Origin: Aquimarina sp. U1-2
GTDB lineage: Bacteria; Bacteroidota; Bacteroidia; Flavobacteriales; Flavobacteriaceae
Length of the DNA stretch: 64,000 nucleotides
Direction: 5' to 3'
Assembly (NCBI RefSeq): GCF_017897595.1
Contig: NZ_JAGKIK010000002.1
Location: 310,001-374,000 of the forward strand
The notes under the pieces are model-generated. The model saw only the letters and a list, made by a program, of their open reading frames with translations. It did not search any database and was not told the origin of the DNA. Positions 1 through 8,410 of this stretch are shown here, piece after piece (the stretch's first letter is position 1; each line of letters starts with the position of its first letter). Both the position numbers and the translations under genes were made by a program.

Positions 1-82
1 GTTTTGCACTTCTATATTATAATTTATGACTTCCGTAGCGCTGCTATGCAAGTAAAAAATTACTTCATACAAGCACAAAACC
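1..82. repeat. dispersed intergenic repeat, left copy
   Basis: This stretch matches 8284-8365 in the same order of blocks: gttttgcact, gacttccgtag, gctgc, taaaaaattacttcat and gcacaaaac, with scattered substitutions. It may begin before the window. A short open frame of 60 codons runs through it but has no recognisable protein features, so it is treated as non-coding. Confidence 0.6.
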
Positions 83-201
83 TTTTGCAATCGCACCATC
101 TGGCACCTTCCAATTGGTCGGTCCTGCCTAAATCAAAAAAGTTTAAATTAGTTCAGTATAAAATTACGATTAAAAACACACTTTGATCGAATAAAAACAT
201 A

Positions 202-235
202 AAAAAAGAGACCCTTGGGAGTGAGTCTCTTTTTT
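202..235. terminator. bidirectional rho-independent terminator
   Basis: An 11-bp perfect stem (aaaaaagagac at 202-212 pairing with 225-235) encloses a 12-nt loop, with A-tract and T-tract on the two sides. It can end the minus-strand gene at 298-630 and any plus-strand transcript entering from the left. Confidence 0.8.
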
Positions 236-297
236 AGCACTAAACAACTTTATATCGTTCTTGGTTGCAAAACGATATCCTTTTTCTACCCCTAGAT

Positions 298-630
298 TTA
301 AGATTTATTGTCGTTTGGCTTAATTAATTCGCCATTAGCGCTTGCAAATACAACTTTGGTATTTTCGTTAAGATCTTTTAATACGATTTTATAGGTATTA
401 TCTTTTGAAATATATGCTTCAGCAATTTCAAATCTAAGGTAGTTTCTCGCTATTGTTTCATGTACGGCCAGCGGAAGCTCTAACACTTTTACCTCAGTAT
501 ATTCTTGTAATTCATACTCATAATCTATAAACTCAGGATGATTATTCATGGCTAATTCGTCTTGAGCTAATGCACCCTGTGCAGAAAAGATACTTACTAC
601 TATCATTACTATCATTGGTAACTTTTTCAT
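298..630 (-). CDS. small secreted protein of unknown function
   Basis: The 110-residue product starts with a clear signal peptide (MKKLPMIVMIVVSIFSAQGA, then a cut near ALAQ) and is followed by a mature part of about 85 residues rich in acidic and aliphatic residues. It is probably periplasmic or exported. I recognise no catalytic motif. The last third, alternating charged and hydrophobic residues, looks like beta strands and loosely recalls small PepSY-like domains, but this is weak. It stands alone, with a hairpin terminator about 65 bases past its stop. Confidence 0.7.
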   Translation of the reverse strand: MKKLPMIVMIVVSIFSAQGALAQDELAMNNHPEFIDYEYELQEYTEVKVLELPLAVHETIARNYLRFEIAEAYISKDNTYKIVLKDLNENTKVVFASANGELIKPNDNKS

Positions 631-820
631 TGGGTTATTGAATTAATCAACACTTAACAGATAGTAATAATTGTTCCAAAACTCTGGATCAATAGATAAA
701 ATACACAACTAACTGAAAATCAATTTTTTGAAATAAAAACTTAGGTATAAATAATCCATTATAAATCGTGGAATACACACAAAAGTGTAGAAAAATTACA
801 CACATTTATAGAGAACTGAT

Positions 821-1222
821 CTAGAATAATGGTTTTTTTCGATTATTTTTCTTCTGTGCAAGTTTTTGTTTGGCATCCAGGCGTTTAGCAACTGCTGCTT
901 TTGAGGGTTTGGTAGCCATACGTTTTTTTGGAACTTGAAGGTTTACTTTTAAAGTATCTAGTAATCTTTGTATACCCAATTCTTTATTTCTATGTTGACT
1001 CCTACTATCATCACAATATACTAATAAAACTCCTGTTTTGGTCAACTTTGAAGATAACTTTTGAGACAGAAGTAGTTTTTCATCTGGTGAAAGCCCCTGT
1101 GAGTTTTCGATATCAAAACTAAGTTCGACTTTTGAAGAAACCTTATTAACATGCTGGCCCCCAGCACCCGAACTTCGAATGGCTTTAAACTTTAGCTCAT
1201 TAATGATGGTTGAAGTGTTCAC
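821..1222 (-). CDS. arfB: alternative ribosome-rescue factor ArfB (peptidyl-tRNA hydrolase)
   Basis: The protein is a short (133 aa) class I release-factor-like hydrolase that frees stalled ribosomes lacking a stop codon. The catalytic GGQ motif sits at residues 21-23 in the context SSGAGGQHVNKV. There is no codon-recognition domain, and the last ~40 residues form a strongly basic tail (KKRMATKPSK onward), which in this family enters the empty mRNA channel. Both features separate ArfB from RF1/RF2. The start codon overlaps the stop of the upstream DUF4301 gene by 4 bases, so it is the last gene of a minus-strand operon. Confidence 0.9.
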   Translation of the reverse strand: MNTSTIINELKFKAIRSSGAGGQHVNKVSSKVELSFDIENSQGLSPDEKLLLSQKLSSKLTKTGVLLVYCDDSRSQHRNKELGIQRLLDTLKVNLQVPKKRMATKPSKAAVAKRLDAKQKLAQKKNNRKKPLF

Positions 1223-2784
1223 GAAAATAGAGTTACTTGATGCGCCGATTTGAGTAAATCATTGACTGTTTTTACGGGATTAAATGTAGTGATAGGAACT
1301 TCAACAAAGACACTAATCCAATTCGCCATGGCTCCGTTCCATAATCCTGGGAGTTCTAGTGCCTTAAGTACTTGACCATTCATGCTTTTCTTTGTAATAA
1401 AACCAGCATCTGGATCTATAAATTGTAGTAGATTAAACTTTTCGCCTTTATAATTTCGAACTCCGCATACCAAATCAACGGGATTAAAATGTGTAGAGCT
1501 GGCCAAAATATTCTTTTGCCTACTATCATCTTTATTAATTTGCGGCGATTCTATAATCTGTAACGCTAATCTACCGTTTTCCTGTTTTATCCAAAACGGT
1601 CCACCGCCGGGCTCACCTTCATTAATTACCATACCACATACCCGTATTGGTCGATCAAGAGATGTTCTTAAAAATTGAAGTTTATACTTTTCTGAAAATT
1701 TATCAAAATCTAATGGTAATGTAACATTAAGTTGTTGTACTAGAAATTTTTTAATATCCTTTAATTCTGCTTCAGTAGGGTTTTGTTGATCAAGACCATT
1801 TAAAATTCTAAAGACTTCGTCTTGTATTTCTAATAGTTTTCCTGCCAGTATTTTTTTATAACCTGTTACTTCATCCTGATATTTACGAACTACGACATTG
1901 TCAATATTTTTAATGTAAATGATATCACCATCCAGATCGTTCAGGTTTTCTATAAGTGCACCATGTCCTCCTGGTCTAAACAATAATGATCCGTCTTCTT
2001 TTCTAAATAACTCATTGTTTTCGGTTACTGCTATAGTATCGGTTTCAGATTTTTGAAACGAATAGGTGATGCTAAAATGCGTATTTGTTTTCTCTTCAAC
2101 TTTTTTTCGTATTCTGTCAAACTCTTCTTTAAAGCCTTCTAAATGATCCTTGGATATGGTAAAATGTAGTTTAGATTCGCCTTTATGATTTGTATTATAT
2201 CCTGCTGCCTCATACAGATGCTCTTCAAAAGATGTAGCTACACTATCTGAGTATTTGTGGAAGGGAAGTAGCCCTTTAGGAAAATTTCCATAGTTCATCC
2301 CTGCTTCCTTCAGCATAGTTTCTACAAAAATATAAAGCTGTCTCCCTTCAGACAAAGATTCGAATTTTGGATATGCGTTTTTAATCTCACTCATAACGGT
2401 ATCATAAAAGGGAAATTTTTCAAGGCCTATCAAAAATAGGCGTATGGCATTTGCCTTTTCATGATTGGTATAAGAGTTGAGACTTTCTTTTTTGAAGTCA
2501 TAAGTATCCAGAAATTTAAATAAATCTTTGAACATTCGAGTAGCCGCACCAGAAGCAGGAACAAACTTAATTGTTTCTAATTTTGAAATTCTCGAATTGT
2601 ATAATTTTGTTAACTCAGATTGATAATGTTCTGTAAATTTTAGAATTCCATGATTTAGAGTGGCTGCACTTCGCAAGGGTACAAACGGAATTCCGTTCTT
2701 AAATATTTCAATCTGCGATACTATTTTATCTACCGTTAATCCTTTAGACTTGATGAGTGCTATGTCTTTATCTGTTATATTCAC
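1219..2784 (-). CDS. DUF4301 family protein
   Basis: A 521-residue cytoplasmic protein, recognised as DUF4301, a family largely confined to Bacteroidota. Sequence blocks typical of it are FVPASGAATRMFKDL near residue 75, FRPGGHGALIENL near 270 and GEPGGGPFW near 390. The glycine-rich FVPASGAATRMFK block recalls nucleotidyltransferase or sugar-nucleotide pyrophosphorylase signatures, but no activity is established to my knowledge. It overlaps the kinase gene upstream and arfB downstream by 4 bases each, so it is translationally coupled to both. Confidence 0.85.
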   Translation of the reverse strand: MNITDKDIALIKSKGLTVDKIVSQIEIFKNGIPFVPLRSAATLNHGILKFTEHYQSELTKLYNSRISKLETIKFVPASGAATRMFKDLFKFLDTYDFKKESLNSYTNHEKANAIRLFLIGLEKFPFYDTVMSEIKNAYPKFESLSEGRQLYIFVETMLKEAGMNYGNFPKGLLPFHKYSDSVATSFEEHLYEAAGYNTNHKGESKLHFTISKDHLEGFKEEFDRIRKKVEEKTNTHFSITYSFQKSETDTIAVTENNELFRKEDGSLLFRPGGHGALIENLNDLDGDIIYIKNIDNVVVRKYQDEVTGYKKILAGKLLEIQDEVFRILNGLDQQNPTEAELKDIKKFLVQQLNVTLPLDFDKFSEKYKLQFLRTSLDRPIRVCGMVINEGEPGGGPFWIKQENGRLALQIIESPQINKDDSRQKNILASSTHFNPVDLVCGVRNYKGEKFNLLQFIDPDAGFITKKSMNGQVLKALELPGLWNGAMANWISVFVEVPITTFNPVKTVNDLLKSAHQVTLFS

Positions 2785-3350
2785 TTCTTTTCTTTTCTTA
2801 ATTGGTCAATAATTTGTGTTGCTTTGCGTACTCTTGAAGTTTTACTTCCTTTTAGAGTTACATACGGAAGATTATAATGTTCTAGACAGTTTTTAAATCT
2901 CAAAAACATCTCTTCTCTATGGTGGGGTTTATCCCTAAGATCATCAGGCACCCAGGGGGTATCAATATAAGTTAAAAGATATAAATGATAAACATTTTCT
3001 AACGAAATTTTACGTAAGATTTCAGGTACTTTTTCTTTATAATATACTTCAGAATACACTTTAAGTTCCAAAAGGTTAGTGTCGCAAATCAATATTTTGT
3101 TTGTTTTTTGGGCGAGACGGTTCTCTAATTTCATTTGACCTGTAGCTATTGGCAAAATATCTTCATACGTACATGTCTTTTTCTCTTCATCCCATTTTTT
3201 CTGAAGATATATTCTCATATATTCAGGTACCCATTGGCATTCGTAGTAGACGGCTAATTGTTTTGATAGTGTGGTTTTTCCTGTAGATTCTGGTCCAAAA
3301 AGAACTATTTTTAAGCAGCTACTAGGTTGTTGTTTAAGTTTTTCTTCCAT
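2781..3350 (-). CDS. NadR-type nicotinamide riboside kinase / P-loop ATPase
   Basis: The frame is open to 3500, but the protein starts at the ATG at 3350 (MEEKLKQQ), giving 189 aa; upstream codons lie inside pnuC and read as non-protein-like sequence. The Walker A motif is GPESTGKT near residue 16, a Walker B-like LICDTN follows, and WVPDDLRDKPHHR near 137 matches the ribosylnicotinamide kinase domain of NadR. Next to pnuC, the expected role is trapping imported nicotinamide riboside by phosphorylation. The gene overlaps the end of pnuC by 40 bases. Confidence 0.8.
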   Translation of the reverse strand: MEEKLKQQPSSCLKIVLFGPESTGKTTLSKQLAVYYECQWVPEYMRIYLQKKWDEEKKTCTYEDILPIATGQMKLENRLAQKTNKILICDTNLLELKVYSEVYYKEKVPEILRKISLENVYHLYLLTYIDTPWVPDDLRDKPHHREEMFLRFKNCLEHYNLPYVTLKGSKTSRVRKATQIIDQLRKEKK

Positions 3351-3949
3351 GCCAGATATCCAAAAATTGCTATACCGGTAAAAATGATATATTGAAAACT
3401 TGAAAATGTAAATCCTTTGTAAAAATATAAGGGTATCGAAATTATATTTCCGATCATCAAAAAAATCCAATTTTCTATTTTTCTTCGCGCCAATAACCAC
3501 ATTCCCACAAAGAACAGTCCAGTCGTTAACGTATCAACATAGGCTGTCCAGTCATTCCACTTGTCAAAAGTAATATATACGATGTAGACAAAAATCACAG
3601 TAGCCACAGCTATCAAAACAGCTACTATTTTCTCTAATGCAGTAGTTCTTGTAATAGGGACAACATAGGTTCCATCGATCTTTCGGGTCCATACATACCA
3701 ACCATATATACTCATTATAAAATAATACCCATTGATCATCATATCACCTAACAACGACCATTTTAGTAGCAAATACACATAAATCGCAGTACTTACGATA
3801 CCTGTAGGATATACCCAAACCTTATTATGCCAGGCAAATAAAGCGCTGGCAATACCAAAAATAACTGCGGTAATTTCTAATGCGATATCAATAGAGGTAT
3901 AATCGGCATATTGACCAAAGAGATACTCAAAAGTGGGGCTCATAATCAC
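3311..3949 (-). CDS. pnuC: PnuC-family vitamin transporter (nicotinamide riboside or related)
   Basis: A 212-residue integral membrane protein with about seven or eight hydrophobic segments. The blocks YPTGIVSTAIYVYLL and MMINGYYFIMSIYGWYVW are typical of the PnuC family (N and W residues of the substrate site). PnuC proteins are facilitators that work with a cytosolic kinase, and the next gene supplies one. The gene upstream is a YkoF-like thiamine-binding protein, so a thiamine substrate (PnuT-type) cannot be excluded. It overlaps that gene by 23 bases. Confidence 0.88.
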   Translation of the reverse strand: MIMSPTFEYLFGQYADYTSIDIALEITAVIFGIASALFAWHNKVWVYPTGIVSTAIYVYLLLKWSLLGDMMINGYYFIMSIYGWYVWTRKIDGTYVVPITRTTALEKIVAVLIAVATVIFVYIVYITFDKWNDWTAYVDTLTTGLFFVGMWLLARRKIENWIFLMIGNIISIPLYFYKGFTFSSFQYIIFTGIAIFGYLAWKKNLNNNLVAA

Positions 3950-4187
3950 TTCGATTACTTTTAACCATTTTCATATATACCAAAACATGGTTTAGTTCAC
4001 TAAATGCGGTTTCGATCTCTTTGGTTACAAAGGGAACGACTTTATTGTATTCTCCATAAATTTGAGTGCTTAACGGGTTTTCCAAAACCGTAAATTTTGA
4101 CGCTCTTAGGCGTTTAATAAATGCGATAATATGTTCTTCATAATCATTTTGAAGAGGAGATAGCGTTAATTCTATAGATACTTGCAT
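3927..4187 (-). CDS. YkoF / MTH1187-like small ligand-binding protein
   Basis: This 86-residue protein has the beta-alpha-beta-beta-alpha-beta pattern of the thiamine-binding YkoF/MTH1187 superfamily: MQVSIELTLSPL at the start, a central helix, PLSTQIYGEY, then VLVYMKMVKSNR. It lacks a signal peptide and is presumably cytosolic. It is the first gene of the operon containing pnuC and a NadR-like kinase. I saw no TPP-riboswitch core in the 81 bases upstream. The family assignment is from sequence pattern only, and the ligand is inferred. Confidence 0.7.
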   Translation of the reverse strand: MQVSIELTLSPLQNDYEEHIIAFIKRLRASKFTVLENPLSTQIYGEYNKVVPFVTKEIETAFSELNHVLVYMKMVKSNRSDYEPHF

Positions 4188-4268
4188 CGAGCAGACGAAA
4201 TTTGTTAATGTGTATACGAAGGTAGATATTGTTCTTGTGTTTGCCGTGTTTTATCTCATAAAATAGTA

Positions 4269-4910
4269 TTAAACTTGGGGAGTTGGTAGGGTATAAACAC
4301 AGGTATACCCTTCAAACTCGATGAACGCTAAATCATAAGAATTGCTTTTGTTTTTATAACAAACAGTGGCATGAACAATCGGGTAGGTAAGTGTAAACGA
4401 AGACATAGTAATATGATCCTGAAAACTGAGTCCTGGCGTGGCATATAATTTATACAAAGATTCTTTGGCACCCCAAATTATAGTTAAAGCTCTAATGTTG
4501 TCTTGTAGGTGCTCGTTAAAATAATTATGCTCAGAAGTATTGGTAAACTTATGTGCGATACTTTGAATTTTTTCACGTTGTTTTTCGATATCTATTCCTA
4601 TCGCTCTATCACTAATAATGATCCCAGCAAACTCAAATGAATGTGTTATAGAAATACATTTGCCATCGGCAAGGTGTGGTTTCCCGTTGTCGTCATAATA
4701 TAAATCATGATCGGTGTATCCCATAACCGCCAACAAATGTCTTACAGACATGAAGCCTCTTTGATGAATTTCAGATTTCATACCAGCTACTCGAGCCTGG
4801 CAACGCTCGGTTAAATCGATACCTTTGCACAACGATGCATAGGTTTCTTCAATCTTCCAAATCAGCACATTAGTGCGGTCATCTATTGTTATAGTTTTGT
4901 AAAGAGGCAT
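4269..4910 (-). CDS. 4'-phosphopantetheinyl transferase superfamily protein
   Basis: A 213-residue Sfp/AcpT-like enzyme that transfers phosphopantetheine from CoA to carrier proteins. The family signature is present: SITHSFEFAGIIIS, then GIDIEKQREKI (Mg-binding Asp/Glu) near residue 120 and WGAKESLYKL near 160 (catalytic WxxKE). The length suits a two-subdomain Sfp-type protein. No acyl carrier or polyketide genes lie nearby, so it is probably the general housekeeping transferase. It is transcribed divergently from ahcY. Confidence 0.9.
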   Translation of the reverse strand: MPLYKTITIDDRTNVLIWKIEETYASLCKGIDLTERCQARVAGMKSEIHQRGFMSVRHLLAVMGYTDHDLYYDDNGKPHLADGKCISITHSFEFAGIIISDRAIGIDIEKQREKIQSIAHKFTNTSEHNYFNEHLQDNIRALTIIWGAKESLYKLYATPGLSFQDHITMSSFTLTYPIVHATVCYKNKSNSYDLAFIEFEGYTCVYTLPTPQV

Positions 4911-4932
4911 TTAAATTCTTAAAGTTATTGCG

Positions 4933-4940
4933 TACCTTTG
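4933..4940 (+). promoter_or_regulatory. -7 promoter box upstream of ahcY
   Basis: TACCTTTG matches the Bacteroidota -7 consensus TAnnTTTG. It lies 105 bases before the ahcY start, implying a leader of roughly 95-100 nt. I saw no convincing -33 TTTG. Confidence 0.5.
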
Positions 4941-5044
4941 CCAACTGAAAATGAAGTAGGATTACCTTCTTTTCTGAGAACGAAAATAAAATAATTTAGT
5001 GCTATATACTAACATGCACTTTATAAACAATAAATTAAATTACT

Positions 5045-6361
5045 ATGAGTACCAAAACAGTACCTTATGTTCCTTACAAAGTAAAAGATATTTCGTTAGC
5101 TGCCTGGGGAAGAAAAGAAATTGAACTGGCGGAAGCCGAAATGCCAGGACTAATGGCCCTTCGTGAAGAGTATAAAAACGAACAACCTTTAAAAGGAGCG
5201 CGTATTGCGGGTTGTTTACATATGACGATACAAACTGCGGTTCTTATTGAAACGCTTCAAGCCTTAGGTGCCGAGGTAACTTGGAGTTCTTGTAATATTT
5301 TTTCTACACAAGATCAAGCCGCTGCTGCTATTGCTGAAGCCGGGATACCCGTATATGCATGGAAAGGTATGAATGAAGAAGAGTTTGACTGGTGTATCGA
5401 ACAAACTTTATTTTTTGGAGAAGACAGAAAACCTTTAAATATGATTCTTGACGATGGGGGAGATCTTACTAATATGGTATTAGACAAATATCCAGAGTTG
5501 GTAGATGGGATCAATGGCTTATCTGAAGAAACCACTACCGGCGTACACCGTTTATACGAAAGAATGAAAAACGGAACACTTCCTATGCCTGCCATCAACG
5601 TTAACGACTCTGTCACCAAATCTAAGTTTGATAACAAATATGGTTGTCGAGAAAGTGCTGTAGACGCCATTCGTCGAGCAACCGATACAATGCTAGCAGG
5701 CAAACGCGTGGTTGTTTGTGGATACGGTGATGTAGGTAAAGGTACTGCGGCATCATTTAGAGGAGCTGGATCTATTGTTACGGTAACCGAAATTGATCCT
5801 ATTTGTGCTTTACAGGCGGCTATGGATGGTTTTGAAGTTAAAAAACTTGAGACGGTAATCAAAAATGCCGACGTGGTAATTACTACCACAGGTAATAAAG
5901 ATATTGTACAAGCTCAACATTTTAAAGCGTTAAAGGATAAAGCTATTGTTTGTAATATTGGTCATTTTGACAACGAAATCGATATGGCATGGTTAAATGA
6001 TAACTATGGAAATACCAGAGACGAAATAAAGCCACAGGTAGATAAATATACTGTAGATGGTAAAGATATTATTATTCTTGCTGAAGGACGTTTGGTAAAT
6101 CTAGGTTGCGCTACAGGGCACCCAAGTTTTGTAATGAGTAATTCATTTACCAATCAAACGCTTGCACAAATTGAACTTTGGAACAATGCCAAAAATTATA
6201 AGAATGAAGTATACATGCTCCCTAAGCATCTCGATGAAAAAGTAGCTAAATTACACTTAGCTCGCCTTGGAGCAGAATTAGAAACATTAAGGCAAGAACA
6301 AGCAGATTACATCGGTGTAACGGTTGAAGGACCTTTTAAACCAGAGTATTATAGATATTAA
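5045..6361 (+). CDS. ahcY: adenosylhomocysteinase (S-adenosyl-L-homocysteine hydrolase)
   Basis: A 438-residue NAD-dependent enzyme that splits S-adenosylhomocysteine into adenosine and homocysteine in the methyl cycle. The NAD-binding loop is [17 protein letters not shown] near residue 222; [25 protein letters not shown], and the C-terminal FKPEYYRY (the tail that reaches the neighbouring subunit's cofactor) are all conserved. It ends in a strong terminator. It is a single-gene unit with its own TAnnTTTG promoter. Confidence 0.97.
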   Translation: MSTKTVPYVPYKVKDISLAAWGRKEIELAEAEMPGLMALREEYKNEQPLKGARIAGCLHMTIQTAVLIETLQALGAEVTWSSCNIFSTQDQAAAAIAEAGIPVYAWKGMNEEEFDWCIEQTLFFGEDRKPLNMILDDGGDLTNMVLDKYPELVDGINGLSEETTTGVHRLYERMKNGTLPMPAINVNDSVTKSKFDNKYGCRESAVDAIRRATDTMLAGKRVVVCGYGDVGKGTAASFRGAGSIVTVTEIDPICALQAAMDGFEVKKLETVIKNADVVITTTGNKDIVQAQHFKALKDKAIVCNIGHFDNEIDMAWLNDNYGNTRDEIKPQVDKYTVDGKDIIILAEGRLVNLGCATGHPSFVMSNSFTNQTLAQIELWNNAKNYKNEVYMLPKHLDEKVAKLHLARLGAELETLRQEQADYIGVTVEGPFKPEYYRY

Positions 6362-6386
6362 GTTTCAATAGCTATCGTTTGTATAC

Positions 6387-6433
6387 AAAACTGTCTGAAA
6401 AGTGGTCGTCATTACTTTTCAGACAGTTTTTTT
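6387..6433 (+). terminator. rho-independent terminator of ahcY
   Basis: A 17-bp perfect stem (aaaactgtctgaaaagt at 6387-6403 with 6414-6430) is followed by a T-tract, 26 bases after the ahcY stop codon. Confidence 0.92.
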
Positions 6434-6530
6434 GTCTTTATTTCAATTTCAATCAGCTGTTTCACGGCTTCAACTAAAGAAAAATCACTTTTGCATTATC
6501 AGTATGATGCATTACCTTATTTTGGTATAC

Positions 6531-6855
6531 GAATATCCGTAATTTAACCTAAACGGTTTTCGTCAAGCTGAATACTGAAACGAGTTCAGCACAGGCTTGT
6601 TTCAGGTTCTCATCTCAATGTGCTGAAAATAAACGTAATGCGATCCTGAAATGAATTCAGAATGACTTCTCAGTTAAATTTTAGGTATAATAACGGACAA
6701 TCGATAAATTCTGATTGAATATCCGTAATGAAGAATAAAATATAACCGTCAACCTGAATACTGAAACGAGTTCAGCACAGGCTTGTTTCAGGTTCTCATT
6801 ATAAATCGTTGTTTATAAGCATGATGAGATTTTGAAATAAATTCGGAATGACGCT
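6531..6855. repeat. two tandem copies of a dispersed palindromic repeat
   Basis: Copy A (6531-6710) and the shorter copy B (6718-6855) share gaatatccgtaat, the block cctgaatactgaaacgagtt, and ttcagcacaggcttgtttca. A third copy lies at 24240-24414. Each contains two dyads: gaaacgag...cttgtttc, and cctgaa-atgaa-ttcag, the latter perfect in the 24.3-kb copy. The rest of this 585-base intergenic space (6856-7018) holds only ttctaatacataatccgggtttaa, a relative of the repeat ends at 26.9, 27.1 and 29.7 kb. No gene was seen. Confidence 0.8.
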
Positions 6856-7018
6856 AAAAAATGTCTTTATTACGTAAAACGGATATTCAAAAATTCTAAT
6901 ACATAATCCGGGTTTAAGGTTAAACTTTGTTTAATTTTTTGATCAAAAAGAAAGGGTTAAGTCAAGTTCACGAATAAATAAACTATATTTCGACTGTAAT
7001 CCAACTAAAATTTGATAA

Positions 7019-7408
7019 ATGCCTACCCTATTCACTAAGATTATTAACGGTGAAATTCCGTCGTACAAAATTGCAGAAGATGAGAATTTTTATGCCTTTT
7101 TAGACATTCACCCTAACGCAAAAGGTCACACGTTGTGTATTCCCAAAAAAGAAGAAGACAAACTATTTGATCTTGATGAAGAGACGTATCTCGGTTTGAT
7201 GCGTTTTTCTCGAAAAATTGCCAAAGCTCTCAAGAAAACCATATCCTGCAAGCGAATAGGAATGGCCGTCGTTGGGCTTGAAGTTCCTCATGTTCATGTA
7301 CATCTCATTCCTTTAAATGAAATGAAAGAAATGACATTTGCTCATAAAGTTTCTATGTCTGCAACCGCATTTGAAGAATTGGCATTAAAAATTCAATCGA
7401 ATGTATAG
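7019..7408 (+). CDS. HIT family nucleotide-binding protein
   Basis: A 129-residue histidine-triad hydrolase acting on purine nucleoside phosphoramidates or dinucleotides. The active-site triad HVHVH is at residues 91-95 in VPHVHVHLIPL, and the N-terminal TKIINGEIPSYKIAED and FLDIHPNAKGHTLCIPK blocks are typical of the HINT branch. It is followed after 2 bases by a thioesterase gene, so the two are probably co-transcribed. The precise substrate is not predictable. Confidence 0.93.
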   Translation: MPTLFTKIINGEIPSYKIAEDENFYAFLDIHPNAKGHTLCIPKKEEDKLFDLDEETYLGLMRFSRKIAKALKKTISCKRIGMAVVGLEVPHVHVHLIPLNEMKEMTFAHKVSMSATAFEELALKIQSNV

Positions 7409-7410
7409 CC

Positions 7411-7821
7411 ATGCAAGATTCAAACTTTAAATTATCTTTAAAACTACGTATCGATTGGAGTGAAATGGATACCTATATGCACGTTAATAATGTGAACTTT
7501 ATGAAATATATGCAAAGTGCCAGAGTTCAGTTTTGGGATGTAACCGGTTTAGCAAAATTATATGAAGCAACCAAAAAAGGCCCCATGCTGGTGTCTACAC
7601 GCTGTGATTTCAAGCATCCTTTGTTTTTTCCCGGAAATGTTATGATTAAAACAAAAGTTGAATTTATTAAGAATTCTAGTTTCGGCTTATATCATCATCT
7701 TTATAACGATGATGATGTTTTGTGCGCAGTAGGGCATGATGTAGCGGTTTGTTACGATTTCAATACCGATAAAACTTTTAAAATAACAGATGATCTAAGA
7801 AAAGTAATGGAAAAATATTAG
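7411..7821 (+). CDS. acyl-CoA thioesterase, 4HBT/hotdog family
   Basis: The 136-residue product has a single hotdog domain. The signature RIDWSEMDTYMHVNNVNFMKY carries the active-site Asp of the YbgC/4-hydroxybenzoyl-CoA thioesterase group and the typical HVNN. The conserved SARVQFW follows. It probably hydrolyses short- or medium-chain acyl-CoAs in the cytosol. Its stop codon overlaps the 3' end of the convergent gene at 7818-8189 by 4 bases. Confidence 0.85.
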   Translation: MQDSNFKLSLKLRIDWSEMDTYMHVNNVNFMKYMQSARVQFWDVTGLAKLYEATKKGPMLVSTRCDFKHPLFFPGNVMIKTKVEFIKNSSFGLYHHLYNDDDVLCAVGHDVAVCYDFNTDKTFKITDDLRKVMEKY

Positions 7822-8189
7822 ACCAATGTTGTCACGCCTAAAAGATCAGGATGATAGAGATACAAATATCCCAACCCTACAATGACTAGCACAAATAGTA
7901 ATAAACCATAGAATAAACCGGTAAACTTTAAGGATGCAGGTTTCGAATCAATGGTTTTCTTATGATAATCGTATACGCGTTCAATATCTGTAGTCCATTG
8001 TCCTGGATAAATAGTATTTTCGCATTTACCGCATACTATACTTTCTAAAACATTTTTTTTTGTTCTTATCCAAAATTTTGATTTTTGTTTTTCTTGTTTA
8101 AATGAAAGTACCATTCCGTCGGTTGCATAACATTCAGGGCAGTTATTGGTCAATGTAGTTTCCTTAAGGACAATGTATTCTTTTTTCAC
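7818..8189 (-). CDS. zinc-ribbon membrane-anchored protein of unknown function
   Basis: A 123-residue protein with two CxxC pairs (NCPEC near residue 16 and CGKC near 53) that should form a cytosolic zinc ribbon, then a single hydrophobic segment (FTGLFYGLLLFVLVIVGLGY) near the C-terminus. It is therefore likely a tail-anchored inner-membrane protein. I do not recognise the family. It converges on the thioesterase gene with a 4-base overlap. Confidence 0.75.
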   Translation of the reverse strand: MKKEYIVLKETTLTNNCPECYATDGMVLSFKQEKQKSKFWIRTKKNVLESIVCGKCENTIYPGQWTTDIERVYDYHKKTIDSKPASLKFTGLFYGLLLFVLVIVGLGYLYLYHPDLLGVTTLV

Positions 8190-8283
8190 AATATGTTAAT
8201 TTAATTTCTGGTATTTATAACGGCTTGAAAAAATTATTGTTATGAACTGGTTTAGACTTTTTTTAATTTGCTAAATAAATGCT

Positions 8284-8365
8284 GTTTTACACTTATATTC
8301 TATAATTTTTGACTTCTGTAGTGCTGCAGTGCCAATAAAAAATCACTTCATCTATGCACAAAACA
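8284..8365. repeat. dispersed intergenic repeat, second copy of the one at 1-82
   Basis: Compared with bases 1-82, the same blocks recur in order (gttttacact, gacttctgtag, gctgc, taaaaaatcacttcat, gcacaaaac). The copy ends with caaaacaggttaaacc, and a block close to cctgttttg faces it from the left side (gctgttttac), so it may have weak inverted ends. Confidence 0.6.
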
Positions 8366-8410
8366 GGTTAAACCAGTGCTATATCGTTACTACTACAACA
8401 AACAAAGACC

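Noticed and set aside
4-186. 60-codon open frame at the window start
   Set aside because: It runs through a dispersed repeat (second copy at 8284-8365 without an intact frame) and shows no protein family pattern.
4188-4268. TPP riboswitch expected before the pnuC operon
   Set aside because: I looked for the conserved THI core (CTGAGA and ACCTG-like segments) and did not see it.
5314-5889. 191-codon minus-strand frame inside ahcY
   Set aside because: It is antisense to a strongly conserved gene and its composition is what one expects of a shadow frame.
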